Shown: positions 52,287 to 61,265 of the stretch, piece by piece | How positions within the stretch are numbered: the stretch's first letter is position 1 | How the letters are laid out: every line of letters starts with the position of its first letter | NCBI GenBank assembly: GCA_963721175.1 | Contig: CAVRIG010000006.1 | Coordinates: forward strand, 226,129-290,128 | Reading direction: 5' to 3' | Source of the DNA: Aliishimia sp963721175 | Lineage (GTDB): Bacteria; Pseudomonadota; Alphaproteobacteria; Rhodobacterales; Rhodobacteraceae | Length of the DNA: 64,000 bases | The notes under the pieces: model-generated | The model's database searches: none | Told to the model about the DNA's origin: nothing | Seen by the model: only the letters and a program-made list of their open reading frames with translations | Position numbers and translations under genes: made by a program

Positions 52287-53722
52287 TGCGGGCCGTGTTC
52301 GAGGCGCTGCGCCGCCACGCAGCGGAACGGCCGGATTCAGTGGCCTTCCGCGATGACAACGGCACCGTCACATGGGACGGTCTGGCAGGACGCGTGGCCG
52401 GACTTGCATGCCGGCTGGAGGACGCGCCGGGCACGGTCGCCATCGCACTGCCGGGCGGGATCGACTACGTGATGGCCGACCTCGCGCTGACATTGGCGCG
52501 AAAGCGTCAGGTGGCCCTGCCGTTCTTCTTCAGCGCCGAACAGTCGGCCCACGTCCTGCGGGAATGCGGGGCGAGCGCGGTGATTGCGGCCGACCCCGGG
52601 AGTTTCCCGGGAAGGCCTTTGCAGGTGATCGCAAGTGACGCTGAGCCCGCCGCAATGACGGACTACAGGGGCGGAGCACAGCGCGTCATTTACACGTCCG
52701 GCTCATCCGGCCAACCCAAGGGCGTGGTTATCGGCGACCGGCAACTCGATGCATCGCTCGCTGCGCTACGCGGCGTGATCGGTGCGGGTCCGCAAGACAG
52801 GCACCTGTCCGTCCTGCCCATGGCGCAATTGCTGGAACAGGTCTGCGGGATCTTCCTGCCGATCCTTGCCGGGGCGGAGGTCGTCATGCGCATGGAAGCG
52901 ACGCGAGCCCTTTTGGGTGGGCCGCTCGACGGGTTCACCCGCGCCATGGGCGAGGTGGCGCCGACCACAAGCCTCCTCGCGCCGGGCCTGCTGGCACGCT
53001 GGGTGGCGGAGCTGGAACGCGCGGAAACGCGCGCGCCGGAAAGCCTGCGCTTCGTCGCCGTCGGGGGTGCGGCTTCTCCGGCCGCGCTGATCCGGGCGGC
53101 CGAGGCCGTGGGCATCCCGGTGCATGAAGGTTACGGATTGTCGGAATGCTGTTCGGTCGTGGCGATGAACCGTCCCGGCGAGAGCCTTCCGGGCACTGTC
53201 GGTCCAGTGCTGGATGGCATGGACGTCCGGATCGTCGATGGCGAAATCACCGTCGCCGGCCCGACGGTCATGGAGGGCTACCTCCACGGGCCGCCCGCGC
53301 CGGCGCGGTGGCACACCGGCGACCGTGGCCGTATCGAGGACGGGCGGCTGGTGGTCGACGGCCGCAAGGATGCGCTACTGGTCACGCCCGCCGGGCGCAA
53401 CATCTCCCCCGAATGGGTCGAGGCGCGCGTCAACGCCGATCCGCGCATCGTCAGTTCAGCGCTGACCCTGCGCGAGAACGATGGCGCCCTGGTGCTGATC
53501 GCCGTGCTGGCCCGCCCGGTCACCGCGGCGGAGATCGCCGCCCGGCTCGACGACCTGCCGGACTACGCGCGACCCACGGAGCTGATCCTCACGGACGTGT
53601 CGGAGCCCGGCCTGCTGTTCGCCGCCGGCACGCCGAACCGCAAGGCGGCAGCCGTCATCACGAACACCCGGCAGGCCGAACCGCTTCCCAGACAAGTTCC
53701 GAACGAAAGGCTTGCGTCATGA
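52286..53722 (+). CDS. AMP-dependent acid ligase
   Basis: This 478-residue ANL-superfamily enzyme activates a carboxylic acid with ATP, then passes it to CoA or another acceptor. Motifs are the P-loop VIYTSGSSGQPKGVVIG at about residues 135-151, VHEGYGLSECCSVVAMN, WHTGDRGRIEDGRLVVDGR and TPAGRNISPEWVE, and the catalytic lysine region GTPNRKAAAVI. It is about 50 residues shorter than typical acyl-CoA ligases. The start overlaps the hemolysin-family gene and the end overlaps the SDR (ATGA). The acid used is unknown. The frame is intact. Confidence 0.9.
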   Translation: MRAVFEALRRHAAERPDSVAFRDDNGTVTWDGLAGRVAGLACRLEDAPGTVAIALPGGIDYVMADLALTLARKRQVALPFFFSAEQSAHVLRECGASAVIAADPGSFPGRPLQVIASDAEPAAMTDYRGGAQRVIYTSGSSGQPKGVVIGDRQLDASLAALRGVIGAGPQDRHLSVLPMAQLLEQVCGIFLPILAGAEVVMRMEATRALLGGPLDGFTRAMGEVAPTTSLLAPGLLARWVAELERAETRAPESLRFVAVGGAASPAALIRAAEAVGIPVHEGYGLSECCSVVAMNRPGESLPGTVGPVLDGMDVRIVDGEITVAGPTVMEGYLHGPPAPARWHTGDRGRIEDGRLVVDGRKDALLVTPAGRNISPEWVEARVNADPRIVSSALTLRENDGALVLIAVLARPVTAAEIAARLDDLPDYARPTELILTDVSEPGLLFAAGTPNRKAAAVITNTRQAEPLPRQVPNERLAS

Positions 53723-54510
53723 CCCAGGCAAGGACAGCCCTCATCACGGGTGCCGGTTCCGGCATCGGCCGCGCGCTGGCCGTCGAAGCCGCCCGGCGCG
53801 GCTACGATCTGATCCTCGCCGGACGCAGCGAGAGCGCATTGCAGGCGACCCGGGCCCTTTTCCCAGCCGCCGATGTGCGGATCGTCCCTGCGGATGTCAC
53901 CACGTCGGACAGTCGGCACGCCCTTGCGGAAGCCGCGGGAAACCGGCTCGACGTGCTGATCAACAATGCCGGCACGCTGAATGTCGGCCACCTGCGCGAC
54001 CTGCAAGACGAGATGTTGGAGCGCATGGTGGCGACCAATCTCGTGGCTCCCATGGCGCTGACCCGCGACCTGCTGCCGGCGCTGAAGTCGGCCGGCGGAC
54101 GGGTGGTCAATATCGGATCGGTCTTCGGCGACATCGCCTATCCGTTCTTCTCCGCCTATTCGGCCACCAAGTTCGGCCTGCGCGGCTTTTCCGATGCGCT
54201 GCGGCGTGAGCTGTCGGGCAGTGGCGTCGGAGTCACCTACATCGCGCCGCGCGCCACGCGGACGGCGGCGGAGGCCGAGTTCGCCGCCCTCGTGAAGCCC
54301 CTCAAGATGACGCTCGACAGCCCGGAACACGTGGCCTCCGAGGCCTGGGCCGCCATCGCCGCCGGCAAGCGCGAGAGCTTTCCGCGCGGCAAGGAGCAAG
54401 TCTTCGTCAGGATCCAGCGGCTTTTCCCGTCGCTCGTCGACAGGTCGGTCGGGGCCCAGGCCCGCGACAGCCGTGCGCTCGACGCCCTGGCCTCCGTCAG
54501 CAAGGCGTGA
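53719..54510 (+). CDS. Short-chain dehydrogenase/reductase in the ligase cluster
   Basis: This 263-residue classical SDR has the cofactor motif TGAGSGIG at residues 10-17, NNAG at 82-85 and the catalytic triad Ser134 (NIGS), Tyr147 and Lys151 (AYSATK). AGRSES after the second strand, with Arg, suggests NADPH use. It is translationally coupled to the ligase by an ATGA overlap and precedes the TauD gene by 41 bp, so its substrate is probably the activated or transferred acyl product of this pathway. The tail from about residue 200 (PEHVASEAWAAIAAGKRESF) is typical of DltE-like or fatty-acyl SDRs. Confidence 0.9.
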   Translation: MTQARTALITGAGSGIGRALAVEAARRGYDLILAGRSESALQATRALFPAADVRIVPADVTTSDSRHALAEAAGNRLDVLINNAGTLNVGHLRDLQDEMLERMVATNLVAPMALTRDLLPALKSAGGRVVNIGSVFGDIAYPFFSAYSATKFGLRGFSDALRRELSGSGVGVTYIAPRATRTAAEAEFAALVKPLKMTLDSPEHVASEAWAAIAAGKRESFPRGKEQVFVRIQRLFPSLVDRSVGAQARDSRALDALASVSKA

Positions 54511-54551
54511 GCCTTCCCCATCAAACAGCCAACTTATTCAGGACACAGCAC

Positions 54552-55412
54552 ATGCACTACAATGTCATCCGGGCTGCCGAGCAGGCCACACCCACCATCA
54601 ACACCGACATCATCGCGCTGACGAAGGATCACCTTGCCCGGGGCGGCTGGGCGCTCCTGCGCGGTTTCAAGACCGACATGGCCGGGTTCAGCGACCTGAC
54701 CGCGCAGATGTGCCGGACCATCACCTTCGACCCCGCTCGCGAGCATTCCGAACGCAACACCCAGAAGGTCGATGCCGGCCTCGGCCCGATCGGCCTGCAT
54801 ATCGAGAACGGCAACACCCCCGTCTGCCCCGACATCGTGGCCTTCTACAGCACCCGCGCGGCGTTCGAGGGCTCGCAGACCACGATCTGCGACGGGCGCG
54901 AGGTCTTCGCCCGGTTCGACGACCCCCAGAAGGCACGCTGGAGCCAGAAGATGAAGGTCCGTCGCAACCTGCCCGAAGCACTCTGGAAACGCTATCTCGC
55001 CAACGAACATCCGGCCATCAACCGGCCCGAAGAGGTGACGGAGGAGCACATCCAGCAGTTCAAGGCCGCGATTCCCGGCCAGGATTTCTCCATGCGCGAC
55101 GACGGCTCCATCGACTACGAACTGACCGTCCTCCCCGTCCGGCCATCTTCGCTGACGAACGGGCAGGCCTTCGCCAACGCCATCCTGGGACCGTCTCACA
55201 ACTACGAGCCGCCAGTCTACACGCTGGAGGACGGCTCACGCGTGTCACAGGACGAAATCGAGGAACTGCGCGACCTGGCCGAAACTTGCACGGTGGAGAT
55301 CAACTGGCAGGATGGCGATATCGCGGTGATCGACAACACCCGCGTGATGCACGGCCGACGCGCAATCAAGGACGCGGACCGGCAACTCTTCATCGGCATG
55401 GGCCGGGTTTGA
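54552..55412 (+). CDS. TauD/TfdA-type Fe(II)/2-oxoglutarate dioxygenase
   Basis: The 286-residue protein keeps all iron and cosubstrate ligands: His83 and Glu85 in GLHIENGN (H-x-E, in place of H-x-D), His267 in NTRVMHGRRAI and the oxoglutarate-binding Arg277 in DRQLFIGMG. The glutamate in the facial triad is a feature of the clavaminate-synthase-like group, which makes oxidised secondary metabolites. It is the last of the four-gene unit and probably hydroxylates, desaturates or rearranges the product. The ATG at 54552 was preferred over an upstream start because family homology begins there. The frame is intact. Confidence 0.9.
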   Translation: MHYNVIRAAEQATPTINTDIIALTKDHLARGGWALLRGFKTDMAGFSDLTAQMCRTITFDPAREHSERNTQKVDAGLGPIGLHIENGNTPVCPDIVAFYSTRAAFEGSQTTICDGREVFARFDDPQKARWSQKMKVRRNLPEALWKRYLANEHPAINRPEEVTEEHIQQFKAAIPGQDFSMRDDGSIDYELTVLPVRPSSLTNGQAFANAILGPSHNYEPPVYTLEDGSRVSQDEIEELRDLAETCTVEINWQDGDIAVIDNTRVMHGRRAIKDADRQLFIGMGRV

Positions 55413-55542
55413 GCGTCGAAGACACTCGGGCCACGGACATCGTCTTGTTCCGCAGAACATTTCGGAGGACAGGAAGTTATCAAGACCTCCGGGACGCGGA
55501 GAGGTTTCGTGCTGTTTCGAAAGCAGGATGGACGTGGATTCC

Positions 55543-56191
55543 TTAGCCGCCCGATGCAAGTTCGCGCAGCTGGTCAGCAGCGCAAAATGTCATGAATCTC
55601 CGGATTTCACCGGCATAGCGAATGACTGCTTCGACCGGCTGCACCGCAGCATTCGATGGTAATGACGAATGTCCGAACTGTCGAAGGGCGAGGCGGGTGC
55701 CGGGGGCGCGTCGGACCACGCGCCGACCAATCCGAAGAACCCCGGGATATAGCCCTCGGGATCGTCGGCCGAGGTCGCCAGCGCCAGGCGAGCGCCCGGT
55801 CGCAGCACCCGCGCCATCTCTGCCACGGACCGCGTCGGCTCGCCGAGAAGATGACGCCATAGGTCGAAAGCACCCCGTCGAAGCTTCGTCATCGAAGGGA
55901 AGCGCTTCTGCGGCCCCGCGTTGAAAGTTGGGGCGCGGATCGAGGCCGGCCGACAGCATCTCCGCTGCCTCGAGCATGCCCGGGGCGATGTCCACGCCCG
56001 TAACGGCCGCGCCCCGCCAGGCCGCGAGCCGGGCGCCCAGCCGGTGCCGGTCCGATGTCGAGGATCCGCTCGCCGGGTCGGGGCCAGAGGGCCTGGAAGG
56101 CGTGCGAGATGGTGTCGGACAGGCCGAACAAGATCCCGTCATAGGATCTGCCCGGCTCGCCCCACATGCGGGCCTCCGGGCTCAATGTCAT
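55543..56191 (-). CDS. Class I SAM methyltransferase (frame broken several times)
   Basis: The start is MTLSPEARMWGEPGRSYDG at 56191, followed by SDTISHAFQALWPRPGERIL and a SAM motif whose glycines fall across a frame break near 56055. VTGVDIAPGMLEAAEMLSAG and FQRGAAEALPFDDEA follow in another frame, then LSTYGVIFSA, then MARVLRPGARLALATSADDP. The C-terminal part after FFGLVGAWSDAPPAP is hard to assign and the true stop is uncertain. It is divergent from an HxlR regulator with a shared palindromic operator, so it is probably the regulated gene. The substrate is unknown. Confidence 0.72.
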
Positions 56192-56250
56192 CTGCTGCCT
56201 CCCTTCTCTGGCTTGCAGGAAAAGTTTGCCGAGCGAGCGGGTCGGCGGGT

Positions 56251-56269
56251 ACTCCACGAAATGGAGTAT
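56251..56269. promoter_or_regulatory. Palindromic operator between methyltransferase and HxlR genes
   Basis: TACTCCA (56251-56257) and TGGAGTA (56263-56269) form a perfect inverted repeat around five bases. The TACT...AGTA ends resemble operators of HxlR-family regulators such as YodB. It lies 49 bp before the HxlR start and 60 bp before the methyltransferase start. Confidence 0.65.
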
Positions 56270-56317
56270 TCAACTCGGGGTGCCTGCGGAACTCTGACCA
56301 GGACACCGGAGGCTGCC

Positions 56318-57043
56318 ATGAAGGGTTACGGCCAGTTCTGTCCCATCGCCAAGGCCGCGGAGATTTTCTGCGAACGCTCGACGGCGCTGGTCATCCGGAA
56401 CCTTGGCGCCGGCGCGCAGCGGTTCAACGACATCCACCGCGGCGTGCCGCACATGTCCGCCACACTGCTGACGAAGCGACTGCGCCAGCTGGAGACGGAG
56501 GGTCTTGTCATGCGTCGGCACAGCCCTTCCGGCAAGTCCTGGACCTATCACCTGACTGACGCGGGAGCCGAATTCCTTCCCTTGGTCGGCGCGCTCGGGA
56601 TCTGGGGGCAGCGGTGGACACGGCGCGAGCTCGCGGAAGGCGAACTCGACCTCGGGCTTCTGATCTGGGGGCTGGAATATTCCGTCGATCCGACCGCCTT
56701 CGGGCCGAAGCGCCACGTCCTGCGCCTCACCGTTTCCGATCAGCCGGAGCACAAGCGGCTCTACTGGTTCGTCTGCGAGGCGGGGGCGCTCGATCTCTGC
56801 GTGTCCGATCCGGGCGGCGCCACCGACCTCTTCCTCGAGGCGACGCTGGCAGACCTGATCCGCGTCTATCGCGGCGACGTTGCGCTGGAGACTGCCATCG
56901 ACGACGGGCGGCTCAGGGTCGATGGCGCGCCGAAGCATATCCGCCACCTTCGCCGCTGGTTCAATATCGACGAGATGGCCAAGACATCCGCGGCGGAGGA
57001 TGGTCCGGCGCAGAAAACGGTATCGCCGTTCATGCGATCATGA
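56318..57043 (+). CDS. HxlR-family winged-helix regulator with C-terminal extension
   Basis: This 241-residue protein has the HxlR DNA-binding domain at residues 1-100: CPIAKAAEIFCERSTALVIR, the conserved first cysteine, NDIHRGVPHMSATLLTKRLR and GLVMRRHSPSGKSWTYHLTD. The second half is longer than in simple HxlR proteins and looks like an SCP2-type or ligand-binding domain (HKRLYWFVCEAGALDLCVSD), with further cysteines. It may sense thiol-reactive compounds through Cys8. It is divergent from the methyltransferase, with the palindrome at 56251 between them. The frame is intact. Confidence 0.88.
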   Translation: MKGYGQFCPIAKAAEIFCERSTALVIRNLGAGAQRFNDIHRGVPHMSATLLTKRLRQLETEGLVMRRHSPSGKSWTYHLTDAGAEFLPLVGALGIWGQRWTRRELAEGELDLGLLIWGLEYSVDPTAFGPKRHVLRLTVSDQPEHKRLYWFVCEAGALDLCVSDPGGATDLFLEATLADLIRVYRGDVALETAIDDGRLRVDGAPKHIRHLRRWFNIDEMAKTSAAEDGPAQKTVSPFMRS

Positions 57044-57228
57044 TGCACCTACGCCGCAAGGACGTGTCTTTCCCGATCCGCGAGTTTCGGCATTCGGCAT
57101 TCAGCCGTTCGGCATATTCCCAAATGCTGGGTCAGAGCCGGGGATGGTCTGTTCCGGAGTTGGCGACGCGAAGTGTCAGCCGTGGGATGGGCCGATAATT
57201 AATTCAACGATCACCTGGAGGGCGCGTG

Positions 57229-57786
57229 ATGACACGCGACCATGTGTCGACAAACCGGGATATCTGGAATGCGGACGCGGCAAACTGGGTGGAGTTCGGT
57301 GAACGTTGCGGTCTCGAGACACTGGAATGGGGCAGCTGGGGAAACCCGGACGAAGGCCTGAACCTGCTTCCCACCGACATGACGGGCATGGAGGCCATCG
57401 AATTCGGATGTGGAACGGGCTACGTCTCCGGCTGGATGACCCGGCGCGGTGCACGGGTGACTGCGATCGATGTCTCTGCCGAGCAACTGGCCACGGCCCA
57501 GGCCTGCGCGGCAAACCACGGTGCGGATATCACCTTCATCGAAGGGAATGCCGAAGACACCGGCCTCCCGGATACTGCATTCGACTTCGCAATCCCGGAG
57601 TATGGTGCATCGATCTGGTGCCCACCGGAGACATGGTTGCGGGAAGTGTGGCGGTTGCTGCGCCCGGGTGGACGGCTGGTGTTCCTGGGAAATCACCCGC
57701 TGTCGTTGATCTGTTCGCCTCTCGACGGATCGCCCTGCGACCTGACGCTGCATCGCCCTAGGGCCGGGAATGCTGATAGCAGCTGA
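57229..57786 (+). pseudogene. Class I SAM methyltransferase, 3'-truncated
   Basis: The first 170 residues are a well-preserved methyltransferase: RDIWNADAANWVEFGERCGL, SAM motif IEFGCGTGYVSGWMTRRGA, VTAIDVSAEQLATAQACAAN and WRLLRPGGRLVFLGNHPL. After SPLDGSPCDLTLHRP the expected C-terminal 80-90 residues are missing and the sequence becomes unrelated, ending at a stop at 57786. No frame continues the family, so this looks like a real truncation and not only an indel. The function was probably small-molecule methylation. Confidence 0.7.
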
Positions 57787-57971
57787 GCACGTCAGGGATT
57801 TTGCGCCGCACCGCCGCAAGGCAGCTCCGAGCTCAAAGCGCGCGGATCGCAGTTTTGGCCTGGTGCGTCACGAAATGATGGCCCTGCTAAATCCCGGATT
57901 TGCATCGGCCCGGTTCCGACCGACAGACACACCCCCATGGACGTTCGCCAAACAGCTTCCGACAGGACGGA

Positions 57972-58955
57972 TCACAACACCAGTAGGCTGACCAGACCAA
58001 AATATATTAACAGGCTCGCCACATCTTGTATGATGGTGCAGATCGGACCACTGCCCATTGCCGGGTCGGACCCGAGCCTCTGAAACACCCAAGGAAGACC
58101 AAATCCCACCACAGCCGACATCGCACCGCCTGCCAGCACGGACAGGCCAACGGCAAGGGCCAGCAGCTGGTCGCCAAAGGCCGCCAATACCGCGCCAGCG
58201 GCCAATGTCCCAAGAGCGGTTCCGATACCGATACCGATAATCAATTCGTCTCGCAGCTGGGACAGGATCTGCACATCTTCACGCGCCAGGCTGCGGACAC
58301 TGACTGAAACCGCTTGGGTTCCTATCGCACCGGCGATGTAAATGAGCGCCGGGACAAAGAACGCAACGGCGACGTTGGCTGCAAGCGCATGCTCGAACCG
58401 AACCATGACCACCGTAATGATCGAGGATGCGGCCAATCCGAAGACAAGCCAGGGCAATCGGCGCGCGACGCGATTGATCAGACTTGCGTGAAGCGCCGCA
58501 CCGGGGCCGTCTTCATGCGCAGTGATCCCAGCGATCAGTTGGAGGTCTTCCATGTGTTCGTCGCGCAGAATGCGGAAGAGAGCCTCGGGCGGTACGGCTC
58601 CAATGAGCCTTTCGTTTCGGTCGACCACAGGAACAGCGATCATTTTGAGCCGCATTGCCAGGGCTGCAATCTGTTCCTGATCAGCATCCAACCTGACGGT
58701 TTCATGTTCTGGCTCCATGATGTCGCCAATCCGAAGTGCGCCGTCAGCAAACAGATCGTTGATCCGAACGATGCCCTGCAATCGCCCGGCCGCGTCGGTC
58801 ACAAACACTGTATCCGCGCATTCGAAAAGCGTGCCGCGCAACGATTCGATAACCTGGTCCACCGTCGTATCAATGTGGGCTCGGGGGATGCCCGCAACCA
58901 TGTGTTCCGCCGCCGTGTCGCGCATGTCCTCAAGGTCAAGGGCGGTATCAGCCAT
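57972..58955 (-). CDS. mgtE: MgtE-family divalent cation transporter lacking the N domain
   Basis: The 327-residue protein begins with two CBS domains (VDQVIESLRGTLFECADTVF and IAALAMRLKMIAVPVVDRNE) and continues with the MgtE membrane domain: VFGLAASSIITVVMVRFEHA, FFVPALIYIAGAIGTQAVSV, LRDELIIGIGIGTALGTLAA and MSAVVGFGLPWVFQRLGSDP. The Mg-binding helical N domain found in full-length MgtE is absent; the region upstream of 58955 has no such sequence. MgtE forms Mg2+ channels gated by CBS-bound Mg. This short form may be less gated or specific for another ion. The frame is intact. Confidence 0.85.
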   Translation of the reverse strand: MADTALDLEDMRDTAAEHMVAGIPRAHIDTTVDQVIESLRGTLFECADTVFVTDAAGRLQGIVRINDLFADGALRIGDIMEPEHETVRLDADQEQIAALAMRLKMIAVPVVDRNERLIGAVPPEALFRILRDEHMEDLQLIAGITAHEDGPGAALHASLINRVARRLPWLVFGLAASSIITVVMVRFEHALAANVAVAFFVPALIYIAGAIGTQAVSVSVRSLAREDVQILSQLRDELIIGIGIGTALGTLAAGAVLAAFGDQLLALAVGLSVLAGGAMSAVVGFGLPWVFQRLGSDPAMGSGPICTIIQDVASLLIYFGLVSLLVL

Positions 58956-59457
58956 TTGCAGGACTCCCGATGTGCCGCCGAAAGGGAGCGGACTGCTGTA
59001 TATCACAAACAATCTTGGGTGGTCCCGCAAGCGCGCTTCTCGGACTGTCCATCGACAGATATCAAAGACTTCGGTGTGAACCCAATCGCTGGGATTTTTC
59101 GCTGATTTCTGTGGCTCAGCAAAATGTCGGTTTGGTCCCGCACGCACACCGACGATCAAGCCGCAAGAATGATGCAAGATGCATGAATGACCGGTCTGAC
59201 GAACCGCGTTGCAACAACTTGATCCACGTTTGAAAGGCCGGATTGGGCCGTCCTTGTAGCTTGCACGATGTCAAAGCCCATTTGCCCCGCTGCATTACCG
59301 CAAGGCGGCGGCATGACCGGCAGTTAACCATCACCAGGTCTTCCATCAACTCTTTCGAAGTTCCTTCGCGATGGCATTGGCGACAGATTGTTTGTTGTTG
59401 CCTTCTGCTCACGCCGAACGCCTTCTGACCTGAATGCATGGGAAGGAGATGCCAGAC
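58956..59457. other. Gene-free stretch between mgtE and the sulfotransferase fragment
   Basis: No supported gene lies in these 502 bp. On the minus strand the region 59116-59436 is open and encodes CRQCHREG and CRSCRR pairs, but it lacks family similarity and a ribosome binding site. The G+C content is lower than in the core part of the window, consistent with imported DNA. Confidence 0.5.
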
Positions 59458-60100
59458 ATGACCGACCGGTCTTGGTCCGCTGACCGACAACAGGCGCTGG
59501 GACATGGTCAAGATCCGTCCGGACGATGTCATCGTCGTCACGCCTCCGAAATGCGGAACCACGTGGATGCAGACGATCGTCGCTCTGCTGCTCTCTGGCG
59601 ATCCCGAGGTCGAAACGGAACTGTCGGTGAAAATGCCCTGGGTAGATATCCGCATCCGCGAGATGCCGGAGGTGGCGGCGCGGCTCGACACGATGACCCA
59701 CCGGCGCAGCATGAAGAGCCACACGCCAATGGATGGCCTGCCGCTCGATGGGCACGCGCAGTATATCTGCGTGTTCCGTCATCCGCTCGACGCGCATTTC
59801 TCCTATCGCAAGCACGTGCGGAACATCCCGATGGGTTGGTTCGACACCTTCTATCCGGAGGACGATGTCGACGGCATCACGTTCCGCCGCTTCCTCGACG
59901 GCGGGGCGGAGGGGTTCGATGGGGATGCGATGCCGCTGGCGCATATTCTCCGACACTACGAAGCGGCGCGGGCAATAGCGGAGAGGCCCAACGTCACGCT
60001 GTTCCATTACGCGGACATGACACGGGACCTCGAGGGCACGTTCGAACAGATTGCAAGGCTGCTGAAGATCAGCCATCCGCCCGACATTCAGGGCGACAGT
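59458..60100 (+). pseudogene. Sulfotransferase, 3'-truncated (also frame broken once)
   Basis: The gene has a good ribosome binding site (GGAAGGAG at 59441-59448). An extra T near 59470 shifts the frame after MTDR; then it reads VIVVTPPKCGTTWMQTIVAL, the PAPS 5'-phosphosulfate loop, and YICVFRHPLDAHFSYRKHVR, the 3'-phosphate motif, on to TFEQIARLLKISHPPDIQ. The last 60-80 residues of the domain are absent, and unrelated sequence follows from about 60100. Such enzymes transfer sulfate from PAPS to alcohols or amines. The truncated protein is probably inactive. Confidence 0.75.
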
Positions 60101-60150
60101 CGTGCCGGTGGGCGAGGATCGCCCCCATCGCTGCGCCAGCGCAACCCCTC

Positions 60151-60507
60151 CCTGAGGATCAGGGCGCGCTTACGGCCTTCCTTGCCGCCGATCCGGCCTT
60201 CAAGGGGATCGGGCCGGGCTACGCGCGGCGGCTGAATGAGCGGTTTGCGGACGATCTCGTAGATGCTCTCGATCGGTGCGATCCCGGCGTAGCTGACGTT
60301 CTCGGCGACGCCCTGGCGTTCTCCCTGCCACACCGGCATCTCCGGATCATCCCGGCCGATCGCGGTGAGCCCTACCGGGACGGCCTGGAAGTTTCGCTCG
60401 GGGACCGCTTCGGAGATGGGAACTGGGATGGCGCCTACGAGGAAGCCTTCTTCGAGACCTCTGAGGCCGAGGACCCTGCGCGCAGGCTTCTTCGCCTCTT
60501 GGCGTGA
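60151..60507 (+). pseudogene. Fragment with helix-hairpin-helix, RecD/TraA-like, joined to the sulfotransferase remnant
   Basis: From 60151 the frame reads PEDQGALTAFLAADPAFKGI and GPGYARRLNERFADDLVDAL, which resembles the helix-hairpin-helix region before the helicase core in RecD2 or conjugative relaxase-helicases. No helicase motifs follow; the rest, to the stop at 60507, is unrecognised. It directly abuts the broken end of the sulfotransferase gene, so a recombination junction lies near 60100-60150. The family assignment is tentative. Confidence 0.35.
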
Positions 60508-60698
60508 CATTTCCTCATGAGGCGCCTGAAGATGGGTGTTGTTGTTTCTGTCCGACCTGGACAGATGATCAGATGGTGTTCAGGGCAAGGGAGCGAGGGC
60601 TTCGAGCTACTCTCAGGCGCATGGACGGAGGCAGTCCGCGTTTTTGTTTCGCGCGATGATCGGAAAGCCTATATTCTCGGCGAGAGAGGGCTTGAACT

Positions 60699-60947
60699 AT
60701 GCAATCCGGAAAAAGAATCAGCAAATCAAGGGCTGTCAAGGCAGAAAGTTTTGCCTCCCTTTACCGCCGTGCCTTTTCTGAGTTCGGAACCGAGTGCCTG
60801 TGGTCGAGAAAGCCGGTTCCGCATGTCACGCCTGAGCATGCCAGGATCGTGGCGCGGACTCTGAAGCGCGAAGGTGGCGCGAATGCGTATCGCCTTGCGC
60901 GCTTGATCGAGGAGGCGTGCGATGCCGCTGACACCACTTCAGCATAG
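60699..60947 (+). CDS. Small protein coupled to an AbiEii-like toxin gene (putative antitoxin)
   Basis: This 82-residue, helix-rich protein contains SRAVKAESFASLYRRAFSEF and VTPEHARIVARTLKREGGA and ends EEACDAADTTSA. It has no named domain that I recognise. Its last 26 bp overlap the start of the nucleotidyltransferase gene, the usual order for an antitoxin before its toxin, so a neutralising role is inferred from position. The frame is intact although the partner is disrupted by an insertion sequence. Confidence 0.6.
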   Translation: MQSGKRISKSRAVKAESFASLYRRAFSEFGTECLWSRKPVPHVTPEHARIVARTLKREGGANAYRLARLIEEACDAADTTSA

Positions 60948-61212
60948 GATTATGCGCGTCATATCGGCCAATCGGTCACCTGAATCCTACGTTGCCGGCG
61001 GAAGCGCGCTGAATGCACGAGGCGGGCGGTTCTCCAACGATATAGATATCTTCGGAGATCACGCCGAGGCGGTGTCATCCTCAGCTCAGGCCGACGAGGC
61101 TTCCCTGAGGGATGCCGATTTCAGTGTGGATTGGAAGGTCCGTCAAGGCGGCTTCATGCGGGCGATCGTGGGAGATCGAGTGTCTTCCACGCGCCTCGAA
61201 TGGGCGAGCGAC

Positions 61213-61239
61213 TGAACCGCGCCGGGTTTGCCGGAGGCT
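61213..61239 (+). repeat. IS3 left inverted repeat
   Basis: 27 bp, starts TGAACCGCGCC and ends GCCGGAGGCT; identical to the reverse complement of 62510-62536. Confidence 0.95.
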
Positions 61240-61265
61240 CCAACTCCTGAGTAGGATGGAGCATC

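Noticed and set aside
59116..59436. Minus-strand open frame with CRQC and CRSC pairs, a possible zinc protein
   Set aside because: No ribosome binding site, no recognisable family, and it continues antisense into the sulfotransferase gene.
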